A DNA stretch of 64,000 nt from Clostridium prolinivorans (GCF_004011155.1 NZ_RJWG01000001.1:249189-313188); one strand, 5' to 3'. Counted from the stretch's first letter, positions 43,974 through 53,598 are shown. The notes: generated from the letters alone by a model not told the origin. Made by a program: numbers and translations.

Positions 43974-44416
43974 GTTAAAAGAGTTTCACCTACTTTACTA
44001 GCTTTATAATTTATATCTATATTATCAATTAATTCAGAGTTTGTTATTACAATTGGAATTATAGGCGAAACATTCATTTCTATAAATTCCTTGTCAAAAA
44101 ACATAAGCTTATCTCCACATTTTACTTTATCACCTACTTTAACGTAATTAGCAAACCCTCGTCCTTCTAATTTTACAGAATCAATACCTACATGTATCAA
44201 AATCTGAATGCCTTCTTTAGTTTTTATTGCAATAGCATGTTTATACTCATAAACTAATGTTATTTCTCCATCTGCAGGAGAATATATAAAATTGCCTTCA
44301 GGGTAAATAGCAATTCCTTCACCCATAATTTTTTTATTAAATAAATAATCATTAACTTCCGATAATGGCATAACTTTACCATCTACAGGGAGTATTAGTC
44401 TAATCAATTCATTCAT
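43955..44416 (-). CDS. PTS glucose-type EIIA domain protein
   Basis: 153 residues, a stand-alone IIA-Glc (Crr) domain. The phosphoacceptor is H75 in ILIHVGIDSVKLEG, supported by H60 in KHAIAIKT. The Ser/Pro-rich core (SPADGEITLVYE, GKVMPLSEV) is typical. It passes phosphate from HPr to a sugar permease. No IIB or IIC domain is next to it. SD AAGGAGG. HPr lies 81 nt downstream on the same strand, so the two may be expressed together. The sugar is unknown. Confidence 0.93.
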   Translation of the reverse strand: MNELIRLILPVDGKVMPLSEVNDYLFNKKIMGEGIAIYPEGNFIYSPADGEITLVYEYKHAIAIKTKEGIQILIHVGIDSVKLEGRGFANYVKVGDKVKCGDKLMFFDKEFIEMNVSPIIPIVITNSELIDNIDINYKASKVGETLLTITMIK

Positions 44417-44433
44417 TATTTTTATTAACCTCC

Positions 44434-45630
44434 TTATAAATTATTTAAAAAATGTTCAATTCTGTCTAACCCTAATTTTATATTTTCAAATGAAGTAGCA
44501 TAAGAAAGCCTTACATAGTTATCTGCTCCAAAAGCAATACCAGGTACAACAGCAACTTTTTCTTTTTCTAATAATATATCAGAAAATTCTAAAGAATTAT
44601 TAATAATAAAATTATTATTAATTCTTTTGCTTAATAAATTTGATATATTTACCATAACATAAAAAGCTCCATCTGGTTTTATAGAAGATATGTATTTCAT
44701 GTTGTTTATTCTATCAACCATATAATCACGTCTTTTTTTGAATTCATTTTTCATATTAATTACATAGCTTTGAGGGCCATTAAGTGCTTCTAATGCAGCA
44801 TATTGTGCTATAGAGTTTGGATTTGATGTTGTATGACTTTGAATATTTGACATGATTTTAATTAAATTTTCATTTCCAGAAGCAGCATATCCAATTCTCC
44901 AGCCAGTCATAGAATAGGATTTTGATACCCCGTTTATAACTACAGTTCTATTAAAAGCATCTTCAGAAATACTAGCAATGCTTGTATGATTTTCATTACT
45001 ATATATAAGTTTTTCATAAATTTCATCTGATATAATTATTAGATTATATTTTTTAGCAAATAATGCAATATCATTTAATTCTTTTTTTGTATAAATAGTT
45101 CCTGTAGGGTTATTAGGACTATTTAATACTATTGCTTTAGTTTTATTTGTAACTACTTTTTCTAATGAAATTTTATCATATTTAAATAAATTATCTTCTT
45201 TTGTATCAACAAATACTGGTACTCCACCATACAATTTTACAAGTTCTGGATAACTCACCCAATATGGAGTAGAGATAATAACTTCATCACCAGGGTTTAA
45301 AATTGCTTGAAATACATTAGATAAAGACTGTTTTGCACCAGTAGAAACTATAATTTGTTCTGAAGAATAATTTAAACTATTATCAATTTTAAATTTTTTT
45401 GAAATTGCTTCTTTTAATTCTTTTATCCCTGATGTAGCTGTATATTTTGTGAATCCATTTTTTATTGCGTTTATAGCTGCTTCTTTTATATTAGAAGGAG
45501 TATCAAAATCTGGTTCACCTGCTCCAAATCCAATAACATCTATACCTTCTGATAACATTTTTTTAGCTTTTGCGTCAATAGCTAATGTAATAGACGGTGA
45601 TATTTCCATAGCTTTTTGTGAAAAGGTCAT
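44434..45630 (-). CDS. Aspartate aminotransferase-like enzyme (class I PLP)
   Basis: 398 residues from the ATG at 45630, with SD GGAGGA 7 nt before it. The upstream in-frame TTG is part of that SD. Family motifs are GAGEPDFDTPSNIKEAA, TSGIKELKEAI, LNSPNNPTGTIYTKKEL, IISDEIYEKLIY and the PLP-lysine segment NGVSKSYSMTGWRIGYAA. This is the Ib-type AspB group (aspartate + 2-oxoglutarate). It lies 17 nt upstream of the IIA gene, so probably one transcript. Confidence 0.92.
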   Translation of the reverse strand: MTFSQKAMEISPSITLAIDAKAKKMLSEGIDVIGFGAGEPDFDTPSNIKEAAINAIKNGFTKYTATSGIKELKEAISKKFKIDNSLNYSSEQIIVSTGAKQSLSNVFQAILNPGDEVIISTPYWVSYPELVKLYGGVPVFVDTKEDNLFKYDKISLEKVVTNKTKAIVLNSPNNPTGTIYTKKELNDIALFAKKYNLIIISDEIYEKLIYSNENHTSIASISEDAFNRTVVINGVSKSYSMTGWRIGYAASGNENLIKIMSNIQSHTTSNPNSIAQYAALEALNGPQSYVINMKNEFKKRRDYMVDRINNMKYISSIKPDGAFYVMVNISNLLSKRINNNFIINNSLEFSDILLEKEKVAVVPGIAFGADNYVRLSYATSFENIKLGLDRIEHFLNNL

Positions 45631-45836
45631 TTTATATTCCTCCAATACTTACATTTATTTTTAACATAACCTTAAAATTAAATACAATATTTTATATTTA
45701 ATTTTATTTTAAATATTGTTTTATAACTAACATAATATAATGGCAAAAGTATATCTATTATATAATTATAATAATGATATTATTAATAATATATCATTTA
45801 GTATTTCTTATGTAAATAATTTTATAAATAAAAAAT

Positions 45837-45868
45837 TATAGGACTTGAATTAAATATCAAGTCCTATA
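45837..45868 (-). terminator. Terminator after spoVS
   Basis: Perfect 12-bp stem TATAGGACTTGA (45837-45848) / TCAAGTCCTATA (45857-45868), 8-nt loop. Followed on the minus strand by ATTTTTTATTT. Confidence 0.88.
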
Positions 45869-45877
45869 ATAAAAATA

Positions 45878-46138
45878 TTATCTAGGTTGAATAAGAAGTT
45901 TAATTGCAGTTCTTTCTTCACCATCAATTTGTATATCTGTAAAAGCAGGAATGCAAATTAAATCGATTCCAGTTGGAGCTACAAAACCTCTAGCTATGGC
46001 AATTGCTTTTATTGCTTGATTAAGTGCTCCTGCTCCTATAGCTTGAATTTCTGCATTCCCACGTTCTCTTAACACTCCTGCAAGAGCTCCTGCTACTGAA
46101 TTAGGACTAGATTTTGCTGAAACTTTTAATACTTCCAT
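45878..46138 (-). CDS. spoVS: Stage V sporulation protein S
   Basis: 86 residues, the fixed size of this very conserved family. The start MEVLKVSAKSSPNSVAGALA, the middle GAGALNQAIKAIAIARG and the end FTDIQIDGEERTAIKLLIQPR (parts) match SpoVS. It has an Alba-like fold and its mutation affects spore coat/septation timing in Bacillus. SD AGGAGGG. A perfect SigH-type promoter lies about 50 nt upstream, as in Bacillus subtilis. rny is directly upstream on the same strand, as in Bacillus. Confidence 0.97.
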   Translation of the reverse strand: MEVLKVSAKSSPNSVAGALAGVLRERGNAEIQAIGAGALNQAIKAIAIARGFVAPTGIDLICIPAFTDIQIDGEERTAIKLLIQPR

Positions 46139-46187
46139 AAATAAATACCCTCCTGTGAATTTTATAACTTAAATTTCTTTATTATAT

Positions 46188-46216
46188 TTATTCTACATAT
46201 AAATAAAAAATCCTTT
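46188..46216 (-). promoter_or_regulatory. SigH promoter of spoVS
   Basis: Minus strand: AAAGGATTT (46216-46208), 11-nt spacer, GTAGAATAA (46196-46188). Both boxes fit RnAGGAWWW and RnnGAATWW with no mismatch, and the spacer is the same length as at spo0A. Confidence 0.8.
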
Positions 46217-46226
46217 TTTATTTATA

Positions 46227-46263
46227 AAAATAATCTGCTGATATAAAATCAGCAGATTATTTT
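46227..46263 (-). terminator. Terminator after rny
   Basis: Perfect 16-bp stem AAAATAATCTGCTGAT (46227-46242) / ATCAGCAGATTATTTT (46248-46263), 5-nt loop, followed on the minus strand by a U-rich stretch. It includes the end of the rny stop codon. Confidence 0.85.
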
Positions 46264-47815
46264 ATTTTGCATATTCAATTGCACGAGTTTCTCTTATAAC
46301 ATTAACTTTTATTTGACCTGGATATTCTAATTCACTTTCTATTTTTTTAACTATATTTCTTGCTAATTCTGCTGCACCTGCATCATCTACATCTTCAGGC
46401 TTTACAATAATTCTTATCTCTCTTCCAGCTTGAATTGCATAAGATTTTTCAACCCCTTCATAGAGATTGGCAATTTCTTCTAATTTTTCTAGTCTTTTAA
46501 TATAAGCTTCTAAAGTTTCGCGCCTTGCTCCTGGTCTAGCTGCAGAAATAGCATCTGCTGCTTGCACAAGTATCGCTTCTAAGCTTTGAAATTCTATATC
46601 ACCGTGATGAGCGCCAATTGCATTAACTATTATAGAAGACTCATGATATTTTTTTGCAATATCTGCACCTATTAAAGCATGTGGCCCTTCTATTTCATGA
46701 TCAACAGCTTTACCTATATCATGGAGCAATCCAGCTCTTTTAGCAATTGTAACATCTAATCCTAATTCCGAGGCCATTAATCCAGCTAAATAAGAAACTT
46801 CTATAGAATGTTTTAGTACATTTTGCCCATAGCTAGTTCTATATTTTAATCTTCCTAAAAGTCTAATTAGCTCAGAATGTAATCCATGTATTCCAGTTTC
46901 AAAAGTGGCTTGTTCTCCTTCTTCTTTAATATGATTTTCAACTTCTTTTTTAGCTTTTTCAACCATTTCCTCAATTCTTGCTGGATGAATTCTACCATCT
47001 ACAATTAATTTTTCTAAAGCTATTCTTGCAACTTCTCTTCTTATAGGATCAAAACCAGAAAGTATCACTGCTTCTGGAGTATCATCAATTATTAAATCAA
47101 TACCAGTAAGAGTTTCTAGAGTTCTTATATTTCTTCCTTCTCTTCCTATAATTCTTCCTTTCATTTCATCATTAGGTAAAGATACCACATGAACTGTTGT
47201 TTCTGCTACATGATCTGCAGCACATCTTTGAATTGCACAAGTTATTATTTCTCTAGCTTTTTTGTCTGCTTCTTCTTTAGCTTTATTTTCTATTTCTTTT
47301 GCTAATAAAGCAGCATCATGTTTAACTTCTTTCTCTACTTTATCTAGTAATAACTGTTTTGCTTCTTCAGAAGTTAATCCAGATAACCTTTCAAGTTCCT
47401 CTCTTTGTTTAATATAAAGAACTTGTATTTCTGATTCTAAATTTTCAATTTCTTGTTGCTTTTTATTAAGATTTTCTTCTCGTTTTTCTAACGTATCACT
47501 TTTCTTATCAAGCAACTCTTCACGCTGAATTAATCTTCTTTCAAGTCTTTGAATTTCATTTCTTCTATCCCTTAATTCTTTTTCAAAATCAGTTCTAATT
47601 TTATGAGCTTCTTCTTTAGCTTCTAAAACAGCTTCTTTCTTTAAAGATTCTGCTTGCTTAGAAGCTTCTGCTAAAAGTTTTTTAGCCTCTTCTTCAGCTT
47701 GTGAAATTTTTGCTTGAGATATATTTTTTCTTACATATATTATAGCGCAAATAATTGCTATAATAACTAATATAACTCCAAAGATTAATAAATATATTCC
47801 TTGTTGCCCTTTCAT
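46262..47815 (-). CDS. rny: Ribonuclease Y
   Basis: 517 residues from the ATG at 47815 (SD AAAGGAGG). Upstream frames lie inside the SD region. An N-terminal membrane anchor (about 5-27: [20 protein letters not shown], in part) leads to a long Glu/Lys/Arg coiled coil (about 30-205). A KH domain follows ([20 protein letters not shown], in part), then an HD domain with [15 protein letters not shown] and HH in IGAHHGDIE. It is the main membrane-bound endoribonuclease initiating mRNA decay in Firmicutes. Confidence 0.96.
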   Translation of the reverse strand: MKGQQGIYLLIFGVILVIIAIICAIIYVRKNISQAKISQAEEEAKKLLAEASKQAESLKKEAVLEAKEEAHKIRTDFEKELRDRRNEIQRLERRLIQREELLDKKSDTLEKREENLNKKQQEIENLESEIQVLYIKQREELERLSGLTSEEAKQLLLDKVEKEVKHDAALLAKEIENKAKEEADKKAREIITCAIQRCAADHVAETTVHVVSLPNDEMKGRIIGREGRNIRTLETLTGIDLIIDDTPEAVILSGFDPIRREVARIALEKLIVDGRIHPARIEEMVEKAKKEVENHIKEEGEQATFETGIHGLHSELIRLLGRLKYRTSYGQNVLKHSIEVSYLAGLMASELGLDVTIAKRAGLLHDIGKAVDHEIEGPHALIGADIAKKYHESSIIVNAIGAHHGDIEFQSLEAILVQAADAISAARPGARRETLEAYIKRLEKLEEIANLYEGVEKSYAIQAGREIRIIVKPEDVDDAGAAELARNIVKKIESELEYPGQIKVNVIRETRAIEYAK

Positions 47816-47872
47816 ACAAACACCTCCTTTGCTTTTTACATATAAAATAATCAAATATAAAAGCCAAAAAGG

Positions 47873-47897
47873 TGTTGTATTTATTTAATTTACAACA
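47873..47897 (-). terminator. Weak terminator after recA
   Basis: TGTTGTA (47873-47879) / TACAACA (47891-47897), 11-nt loop. On the minus strand it is followed by CCTTTTTGGCTTTT. Short, but the only hairpin between recA and rny. It lies downstream of the rny promoter start region. Confidence 0.4.
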
Positions 47898-47928
47898 TTT
47901 AAATATGCTAAACCAGTATTTGTATTTT

Positions 47929-47957
47929 ATTGTATAATATTTTTATTATACTGTCAA
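47929..47957 (-). promoter_or_regulatory. SigA promoter of rny
   Basis: Minus strand: TTGACA (47957-47952), 17-nt spacer, TACAAT (47934-47929), about 115 nt before the rny start. Confidence 0.75.
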
Positions 47958-47996
47958 GGTACAAAAATATTCAATTACATAAATAAAAATATAAAT

Positions 47997-49049
47997 TTAT
48001 TTTTTTGATTCATCCTTTAAAGTATCTTGATTTTTATCTTTTGATTTTACATTTGTAATTAATGGAAGAGAATACTTTTCTCTAATTTTGTTTTCTATTT
48101 CAATAAGTATCTCATTATTCTCTTTTAAAAATTGTTTTGCATTCTCTCTTCCTTGACCTAATTTAGAATCATTGTAAGAAAACCAAGCTCCACTCTTTTG
48201 AATTATTTCTTCTTTAACTCCAACATCAAGAACATTTCCTTCTCTAGATATACCATGACCATACATTATATCAAATTCTGCTTGTTTAAAAGGTGGTGCT
48301 ACCTTATTTTTAATAACTTTTACTTTTGTTCTATTTCCAATAATATCTTCACCTTGTTTTATAGAATCTGTTTTTCTAACATCTAATCTAACAGATGCAT
48401 AAAATTTTAATGCTCTTCCTCCAGGAGTAGTTTCAGGATTACCAAACATTACACCTACTTTTTCACGAAGCTGATTTATAAATATAGCAACACATTTAGA
48501 TTTATTTATTGAACCTGCAAGTTTTCTAAGAGCTTGAGACATTAGTCTTGCTTGGAGACCAACATGCGAATCGCCCATCTCTCCTTCAATTTCTGCTCTT
48601 GGAACTAAAGCTGCAACAGAATCAATTACTACTACATCTACTGCATTAGATCTAACTAATGCTTCTGTAATTTCTAAAGCTTGTTCTCCTGTATCAGGTT
48701 GAGAGACTATCAAATTATCAATATCTACACCCAAAGCTTTTGCATAAGTAGGATCTAAAGCATGTTCAGCATCAATAAACGCTGCAGCTCCTCCGTTCTT
48801 TTGTGCTTCTGCAACAATGTGAAGAGCAACTGTAGTCTTACCTGAAGATTCTGGCCCAAAAATTTCTATAATTCTACCTCTAGGTACTCCTCCAATTCCT
48901 AAGGCTATATCTAAATCTAAACAGCCTGTTGATATTGAATCAAGGTTTAAAACACTGTGTTCTCCTAACTTCATAATAGAACCTTTTCCAAACTGTTTTT
49001 CAATTTTATTCATAGCATCTTCAATAGCTTTTAATCTTTCATTATCCAT
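47997..49049 (-). CDS. recA: Recombinase RecA
   Basis: 350 residues from the ATG at 49049. The frame stays open for 15 further codons, but those lie in the promoter leader next to the LexA box. Starting at [21 protein letters not shown] (part) gives the family N-terminus. Walker A is GPESSGKT (65-72), [10 protein letters not shown] is Walker B, and [19 protein letters not shown] holds loop L2. It forms filaments on ssDNA for recombination and SOS induction. It has its own SigA promoter with a LexA box. Confidence 0.97.
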   Translation of the reverse strand: MDNERLKAIEDAMNKIEKQFGKGSIMKLGEHSVLNLDSISTGCLDLDIALGIGGVPRGRIIEIFGPESSGKTTVALHIVAEAQKNGGAAAFIDAEHALDPTYAKALGVDIDNLIVSQPDTGEQALEITEALVRSNAVDVVVIDSVAALVPRAEIEGEMGDSHVGLQARLMSQALRKLAGSINKSKCVAIFINQLREKVGVMFGNPETTPGGRALKFYASVRLDVRKTDSIKQGEDIIGNRTKVKVIKNKVAPPFKQAEFDIMYGHGISREGNVLDVGVKEEIIQKSGAWFSYNDSKLGQGRENAKQFLKENNEILIEIENKIREKYSLPLITNVKSKDKNQDTLKDESKK

Positions 49050-49088
49050 AATATCCCTATGATAGGGTTCACTTCCTTTCTTTTGTAC

Positions 49089-49100
49089 GAACATTTGTTC
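49089..49100. promoter_or_regulatory. LexA box at recA promoter
   Basis: GAACATTTGTTC, a perfect GAACnnnnGTTC palindrome, 6 nt downstream of the recA -10 on the minus strand. It overlaps the expected transcription start. Confidence 0.85.
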
Positions 49101-49106
49101 TATATA

Positions 49107-49135
49107 ATTATATACTAATAATTTTATTTGGTCAA
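49107..49135 (-). promoter_or_regulatory. SigA promoter of recA
   Basis: Minus strand: TTGACC (49135-49130), 17-nt spacer, TATAAT (49112-49107). Confidence 0.88.
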
Positions 49136-49147
49136 CGTTATATTAAT

Positions 49148-49192
49148 AAAAAGTCCATTATATATAGCCTTTATATATAATGGGAACTTTTT
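49148..49192 (-). terminator. Terminator between pgsA and recA
   Basis: Stem CCATTATATATA (49155-49166) / TATATATAATGG (49172-49183), extended by AAAAAGT (49148-49154) and ACTTTTT (49186-49192) after a 2-nt bulge. Located before the recA promoter. Confidence 0.75.
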
Positions 49193-49232
49193 ATATGATA
49201 GCTAAATTATAGCCTTAATTTTCATATAATAA

Positions 49233-49778
49233 TCATTTGTCTATCTTTATTACTTCTTTATTTTTTATAAAATAATCTATTCCTGACAAAATAGTTATTA
49301 CGACAGCAACATACATAACTATTTTTGAAAAAATTATAAAAAATGTATTGCTATAAGTCAAATTAATTAAACTAAGTATTATAGCTATTATTTGAGTAAA
49401 AGTTTTAATTTTTCCCCACCAGCTTGCAGCAATAACAATTCCTTCAGAAGCTGCAATAGAACGTAACCCTGTTACGGCAAATTCTCTTGCAATAATAACC
49501 ATTGCAATCCATGTTGGTATAATTTTAAATTCCACAAGAGATATTAAAGCTGCTGTCACTAATAATTTATCTGCTAAAGGATCCATGAATTTACCAAATC
49601 GAGTTATTTGATTTCTACTTCTAGCTATGTATCCATCAAGTTTATCAGTAAGAGCGGCTAAAATAAATACGGCTGTGGCTATTATTGTTCCATATGGTAT
49701 TTCTTTAACAGCTATAAAAATTAAAAAAACTGGTACAAGAAAAATTCTAATAATTGTAAGTTTATTTGCAAGATTCAT
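49233..49778 (-). CDS. pgsA: CDP-diacylglycerol-glycerol-3-phosphate 3-phosphatidyltransferase
   Basis: 181 residues from the ATG at 49778, 8 nt after SD AGGAGT. It is an integral membrane enzyme with about five hydrophobic segments. The CDP-alcohol phosphotransferase motif DxxDGxxAR...G...DxxxD is seen as LTDKLDGYIARSRNQITRFG (part) then KFMDPLADKLL. It makes phosphatidylglycerophosphate. It overlaps the end of rimO by 17 nt. The rimO-pgsA-recA order is conserved in clostridia. Confidence 0.95.
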   Translation of the reverse strand: MNLANKLTIIRIFLVPVFLIFIAVKEIPYGTIIATAVFILAALTDKLDGYIARSRNQITRFGKFMDPLADKLLVTAALISLVEFKIIPTWIAMVIIAREFAVTGLRSIAASEGIVIAASWWGKIKTFTQIIAIILSLINLTYSNTFFIIFSKIVMYVAVVITILSGIDYFIKNKEVIKIDK

Positions 49779-51099
49779 TATATACAACTCCTATTAAATC
49801 ATATTCTAAAGCTTTTGTTATTTTAATAGGTATTATCTCACCTATTCTAAAATTTTCGTTAGAAGAAAGGAATACATTACCATCTATATCAGGAGCCATT
49901 TCATAACTTCTTCCATAATATATTCCATTTTCATATTTTTCAATTAAGACATCATATATATTGCCAATTTTATTTTCATTTAGTTCTCTAGAAATTTGTT
50001 GTTGTAAAAGCATTAATTCTTCTTTCCTTAACTTTTTAATATTTTCATCAATTTGATTACTCATAGTTGCAGCCACAGTACCTTCTTCTTGAGAATATTC
50101 AAATACTCCAAGTTTATCAAATTTAAAATCTTTTATAAATTTTTTTAATTCATTAAATTCATCCTCAGTTTCTCCTGGAAACCCTACTATTATGGAAGTC
50201 CTTAAACAAATATCTTTAATTTCTTTTCGTATCATATTAATATTATTTATTATATCTTCTTTTTTACCTCTTCTATTCATTCTTCTTAAAACACTATTGC
50301 TAATATGTTGAATAGGCATATCTATATATTTACAAACTTTTAAATTATTTTTTATTTCTAATATTAATTCTTTTGTAATTTCTTCAGGATATGCATACAT
50401 CAGTCTTATCCATTCTATGCCCTCTATTTGAGATAGTTTTTTTATTAAAAAAGGAAGTTTTTTTTCATTATATATATCAATGCCATACATAGTAGTATCT
50501 TGTGCTACTAATATAAGCTCTTTAACACCATTATTAGCAAGTATTTTAGCTTCGTTAATTATATCTTCAATTTTTCTACTTCTGTATTTACCTCTTATTT
50601 TTGGAATTACGCAATAAGTACAAAAATTATTACATCCTTCACTTATTCTTAAATAGGCTAAATGTTTATTTGTAGTTAAAACTCTTTCACCATCATATAT
50701 AAAATTATCATTATCTTCACAATATAATAATTTATTATTATTTTTTAAAAAAATATCAATACTTTCTAGTAATTTATCATAGTTATTTACTCCTAAAATA
50801 ATATCTATTTCAGGCATTAGATCTAATAATTCTTCCTTGTAACGTTGACTTAAGCATCCGGTAACAATTAAAATTTTACATTTATATATTTTTTTATATT
50901 TAGCCATTTCAAGTATAGTATTTATAGATTCTTGTTTAGAAGATTCTATAAATCCACAAGTGTTAATCAGTATAATGTCTGCTTCCTTAGGATCAATAAC
51001 TAACTCATACTTTTTGTTTAATTTTGCAATAACAAGTTCTGAATCAATTCTATTTTTATCACATCCTAAACTTATAATACCAAACTTTAGTTTTTCCAC
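49762..51099 (-). CDS. rimO: Ribosomal protein S12 methylthiotransferase RimO
   Basis: 445 residues. It is a radical-SAM methylthiotransferase. The N-terminal cluster ligands are C13, C48 and C82. The SAM cluster is C156-x3-C160-x2-C163 in [23 protein letters not shown] domain lies at the C-terminus. The start ISLGCDKNRIDSE and the VAQDTTMYGIDIY motif distinguish RimO from MiaB, which is a separate gene at 31.2 kb. GTG start at 51099 with SD GGAGGA. It methylthiolates an Asp of S12. Confidence 0.94.
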   Translation of the reverse strand: MEKLKFGIISLGCDKNRIDSELVIAKLNKKYELVIDPKEADIILINTCGFIESSKQESINTILEMAKYKKIYKCKILIVTGCLSQRYKEELLDLMPEIDIILGVNNYDKLLESIDIFLKNNNKLLYCEDNDNFIYDGERVLTTNKHLAYLRISEGCNNFCTYCVIPKIRGKYRSRKIEDIINEAKILANNGVKELILVAQDTTMYGIDIYNEKKLPFLIKKLSQIEGIEWIRLMYAYPEEITKELILEIKNNLKVCKYIDMPIQHISNSVLRRMNRRGKKEDIINNINMIRKEIKDICLRTSIIVGFPGETEDEFNELKKFIKDFKFDKLGVFEYSQEEGTVAATMSNQIDENIKKLRKEELMLLQQQISRELNENKIGNIYDVLIEKYENGIYYGRSYEMAPDIDGNVFLSSNENFRIGEIIPIKITKALEYDLIGVVYNESCK

Positions 51100-51277
51100 A
51101 AAATTTCCTCCTATTACTATAATACATATTTATTTTAGTTTTAAATTGAAAAATTAACAAGTTATTTATTAAATAAAATTTATTTATTTTATTTATAGAC
51201 ATATATTTTAAAAGTTACTTTATTTCTTTATAATTAAATTTTTAAAACGAATGTAATTATACATTTAAATTTATTAT

Positions 51278-53512
51278 TCAATTAGAAACTTTATAGTTAA
51301 AATTTTCTATATTATTTTTATCCGCTAAAATTTGTCTTGGTTTACTGCCATCTCTAGCAGATATTATTTTTAATTCTTCCATTTGTTCAATAATTCTTGC
51401 TGCTCGATTATAACCAATTCTTAATTTTCTTTGAAGCAGAGAAGTAGATGCTTGTCCTGCTTCAAATACTATTTTTATTGCTTCATTTATTAATCCATCA
51501 AGTTCTTCAGAATTAGATTTATCTGAAGAATTATCTAATTCTTCTAAAATTTCTGTTTTGTATTCAATTTCTGTTTTTTGATTTTTAATAAACGAAACTA
51601 CTTTTTCCACTTCTTCTTCAGATATAAATGCTCCTTGAATTCTAATAGGTTTTGATTCGCCAAGAGGATAAAAAAGCATATCTCCTTTACCAAGTAATTT
51701 TTCTGCACCAGAACAATCTAAAATTGTTCTAGAATCTATTTGGCTTGAAACAGCAAATGATATTCTAGATGGTATATTTGCTTTTATAACACCAGTAATA
51801 ACATCAACAGATGGACGTTGAGTAGCAATAACTAAATGCATTCCTGCAGCTCTAGCCATTTGTGCAAGTCTTCCTATATAATCTTCAATATCATTAGGGC
51901 AAACCATCATTAAATCTGCAAGTTCATCTATAATTATAACAATCCAAGGGAGTTTATCTCCTAATCCACTTTTAGATATTAATTCGTTATAACCTTCTAT
52001 ATTTCTTACATTGTTATCTGCAAAAAGTTTATATCTTTTTGTCATTTCATTTACAGCCCAGTTTAATGCTCCTGCAGCTTTTTTAGGTTCTGTTACAACT
52101 GGTATTAATAAATGAGGGATACCATTATAAATACTAAGTTCAACGACTTTAGGATCTATCATTAAAAGTTTTACTTCTTCAGGGGAATATTTATATAATA
52201 AACTAATAATTAAAGTATTGATACATACACTTTTACCTGATCCTGTTGCCCCAGCAATAAGAACATGAGGCATTTTTGTTAGATCTGCCACTACACAATT
52301 CCCAGAAATATCTTTTCCAAGACAAAAAGCTAAATTTTTATTTGGACTAATAAATTCCTGTGATTCTATAACCTCTCGAAGGAATACTGGCATTAATTCT
52401 TTATTAGGAACTTCTATCCCTACTGCAGATTTTCCTGGTATAGGTGCTTCTATTCTAACTCCTGAAGCCGCTAAATTTAAAGCAATATCATCTGCTAAAT
52501 TGACTATTTTACTTACCTTTACTCCAGCATTTGGTTGAATTTCAAATCTCGTTACAGAAGGGCCTTTAGCTACTTGTATAACCTTAGCTTCAACTCCAAA
52601 ACTAATTAAAGTTTCTTCAAGTTTATTAGCACTATTTATAAGTTCTTTTTTGTCTTCCTTATTTAATTTAGAAAAATTATTTATATTTAACAATTCTGAA
52701 GAAGGGACAATATATTCTGTTTCTAAATCATTAAAATTTTTATTTATTTGTTCTTCTAGTTCTTTATTTATTTGTTCATTAGAATTTTCATTATTTTGAA
52801 CAAGTTTATAATCATCTGCATTATTAATCTCAGATGATTTCATAAAATCAATTATTTTTATTTTATTATTAATTTTATTTATAAATTTATCTTTATCTTC
52901 CAATACAAAAGAATCATCATTATTAAAATTTTCTTTTGTATCTATACTATTTTTATCATTTTTTTTAATTTTAACTCCTTTTTTAAAACTTAATTTTAAA
53001 TATATTATAATATTATATAATGAAATTTGCCATATTAATATAAAAGATAAAATATATATAAAAATAAATATAACATAAGAGCCTATTGTTCCAAAAAATT
53101 TATTTAATAAAATGTCAATTAAATAACTAATTATTCCACCATGTATAATAGTACTAGAATTATACATTTTAATTATGCCAGATATTACATCATTATCGTA
53201 ATATCTTTTTAAGTTAATCATTTGAATAGTTAATAAAATATTAAAATATAATAGCAAATATCCGTAAAGTTTATTATTAAAAATAATTTTTCCTTTTTTT
53301 ATTATATAACAAAAACCTATAAAAATTATAAAAAAAGGGAATATATATGCTCCTACTCCTAATACAAACAAAAAAATTTTTTTTATATATTGTCCTACAA
53401 TTCCCGAAGAAGAGGAGGAAAATAAACTAATTAAGGATAAAATACCAAAAGTTATATATATTAATCCTTTAATATCATTATTATAATTTTTTTTATTTTT
53501 TTTTGTAGTCAA
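51278..53512 (-). CDS. spoIIIE: DNA translocase FtsK/SpoIIIE
   Basis: 744 residues from the TTG at 53512. GGAGGTG lies 6 nt upstream. The ATG five codons earlier contains that SD. Four transmembrane segments occur within about 1-170, then an Asn/Glu-rich linker. The motor follows with Walker A GATGSGKSVCIN, IDELADLMMV and MARAAGMHLVIATQRPSVDVITG (part), and the C-terminal gamma winged helix with GYNRAARIIEQME. It pumps chromosome DNA through the septum. A SigH-type promoter sits just upstream, pointing to a sporulation role. Confidence 0.94.
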   Translation of the reverse strand: MTTKKNKKNYNNDIKGLIYITFGILSLISLFSSSSSGIVGQYIKKIFLFVLGVGAYIFPFFIIFIGFCYIIKKGKIIFNNKLYGYLLLYFNILLTIQMINLKRYYDNDVISGIIKMYNSSTIIHGGIISYLIDILLNKFFGTIGSYVIFIFIYILSFILIWQISLYNIIIYLKLSFKKGVKIKKNDKNSIDTKENFNNDDSFVLEDKDKFINKINNKIKIIDFMKSSEINNADDYKLVQNNENSNEQINKELEEQINKNFNDLETEYIVPSSELLNINNFSKLNKEDKKELINSANKLEETLISFGVEAKVIQVAKGPSVTRFEIQPNAGVKVSKIVNLADDIALNLAASGVRIEAPIPGKSAVGIEVPNKELMPVFLREVIESQEFISPNKNLAFCLGKDISGNCVVADLTKMPHVLIAGATGSGKSVCINTLIISLLYKYSPEEVKLLMIDPKVVELSIYNGIPHLLIPVVTEPKKAAGALNWAVNEMTKRYKLFADNNVRNIEGYNELISKSGLGDKLPWIVIIIDELADLMMVCPNDIEDYIGRLAQMARAAGMHLVIATQRPSVDVITGVIKANIPSRISFAVSSQIDSRTILDCSGAEKLLGKGDMLFYPLGESKPIRIQGAFISEEEVEKVVSFIKNQKTEIEYKTEILEELDNSSDKSNSEELDGLINEAIKIVFEAGQASTSLLQRKLRIGYNRAARIIEQMEELKIISARDGSKPRQILADKNNIENFNYKVSN

Positions 53513-53533
53513 ATTATGCACCTCCATACTTTT

Positions 53534-53562
53534 ATATTCTACATAATTAAAAAATATCCTTT
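53534..53562 (-). promoter_or_regulatory. SigH promoter of spoIIIE
   Basis: Minus strand: AAAGGATAT (53562-53554), 11-nt spacer, GTAGAATAT (53542-53534). It fits RnAGGAWWW-N11-RnnGAATWW without mismatch. The implied start site is only about 12 nt before the SD. Confidence 0.75.
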
Positions 53563-53598
53563 AATCATATTTTAAAATTTATTTTAAAAAATAGCATA

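Noticed and set aside
45808-45816. TTATGTAAA, resembling the right arm of Bacillus dif, in the intergenic region before spoVS/aspartate aminotransferase
   Set aside because: Only this arm matches. Aligned over 28 bp it agrees at about 18 positions, which is weak in AT-rich DNA, and the palindrome at 41987-42014 is a better candidate by structure and position.
49050-49094. N-terminal extension of RecA by 15 codons
   Set aside because: The extra codons overlap the promoter leader and touch the LexA box, and RecA proteins begin at the internal ATG.
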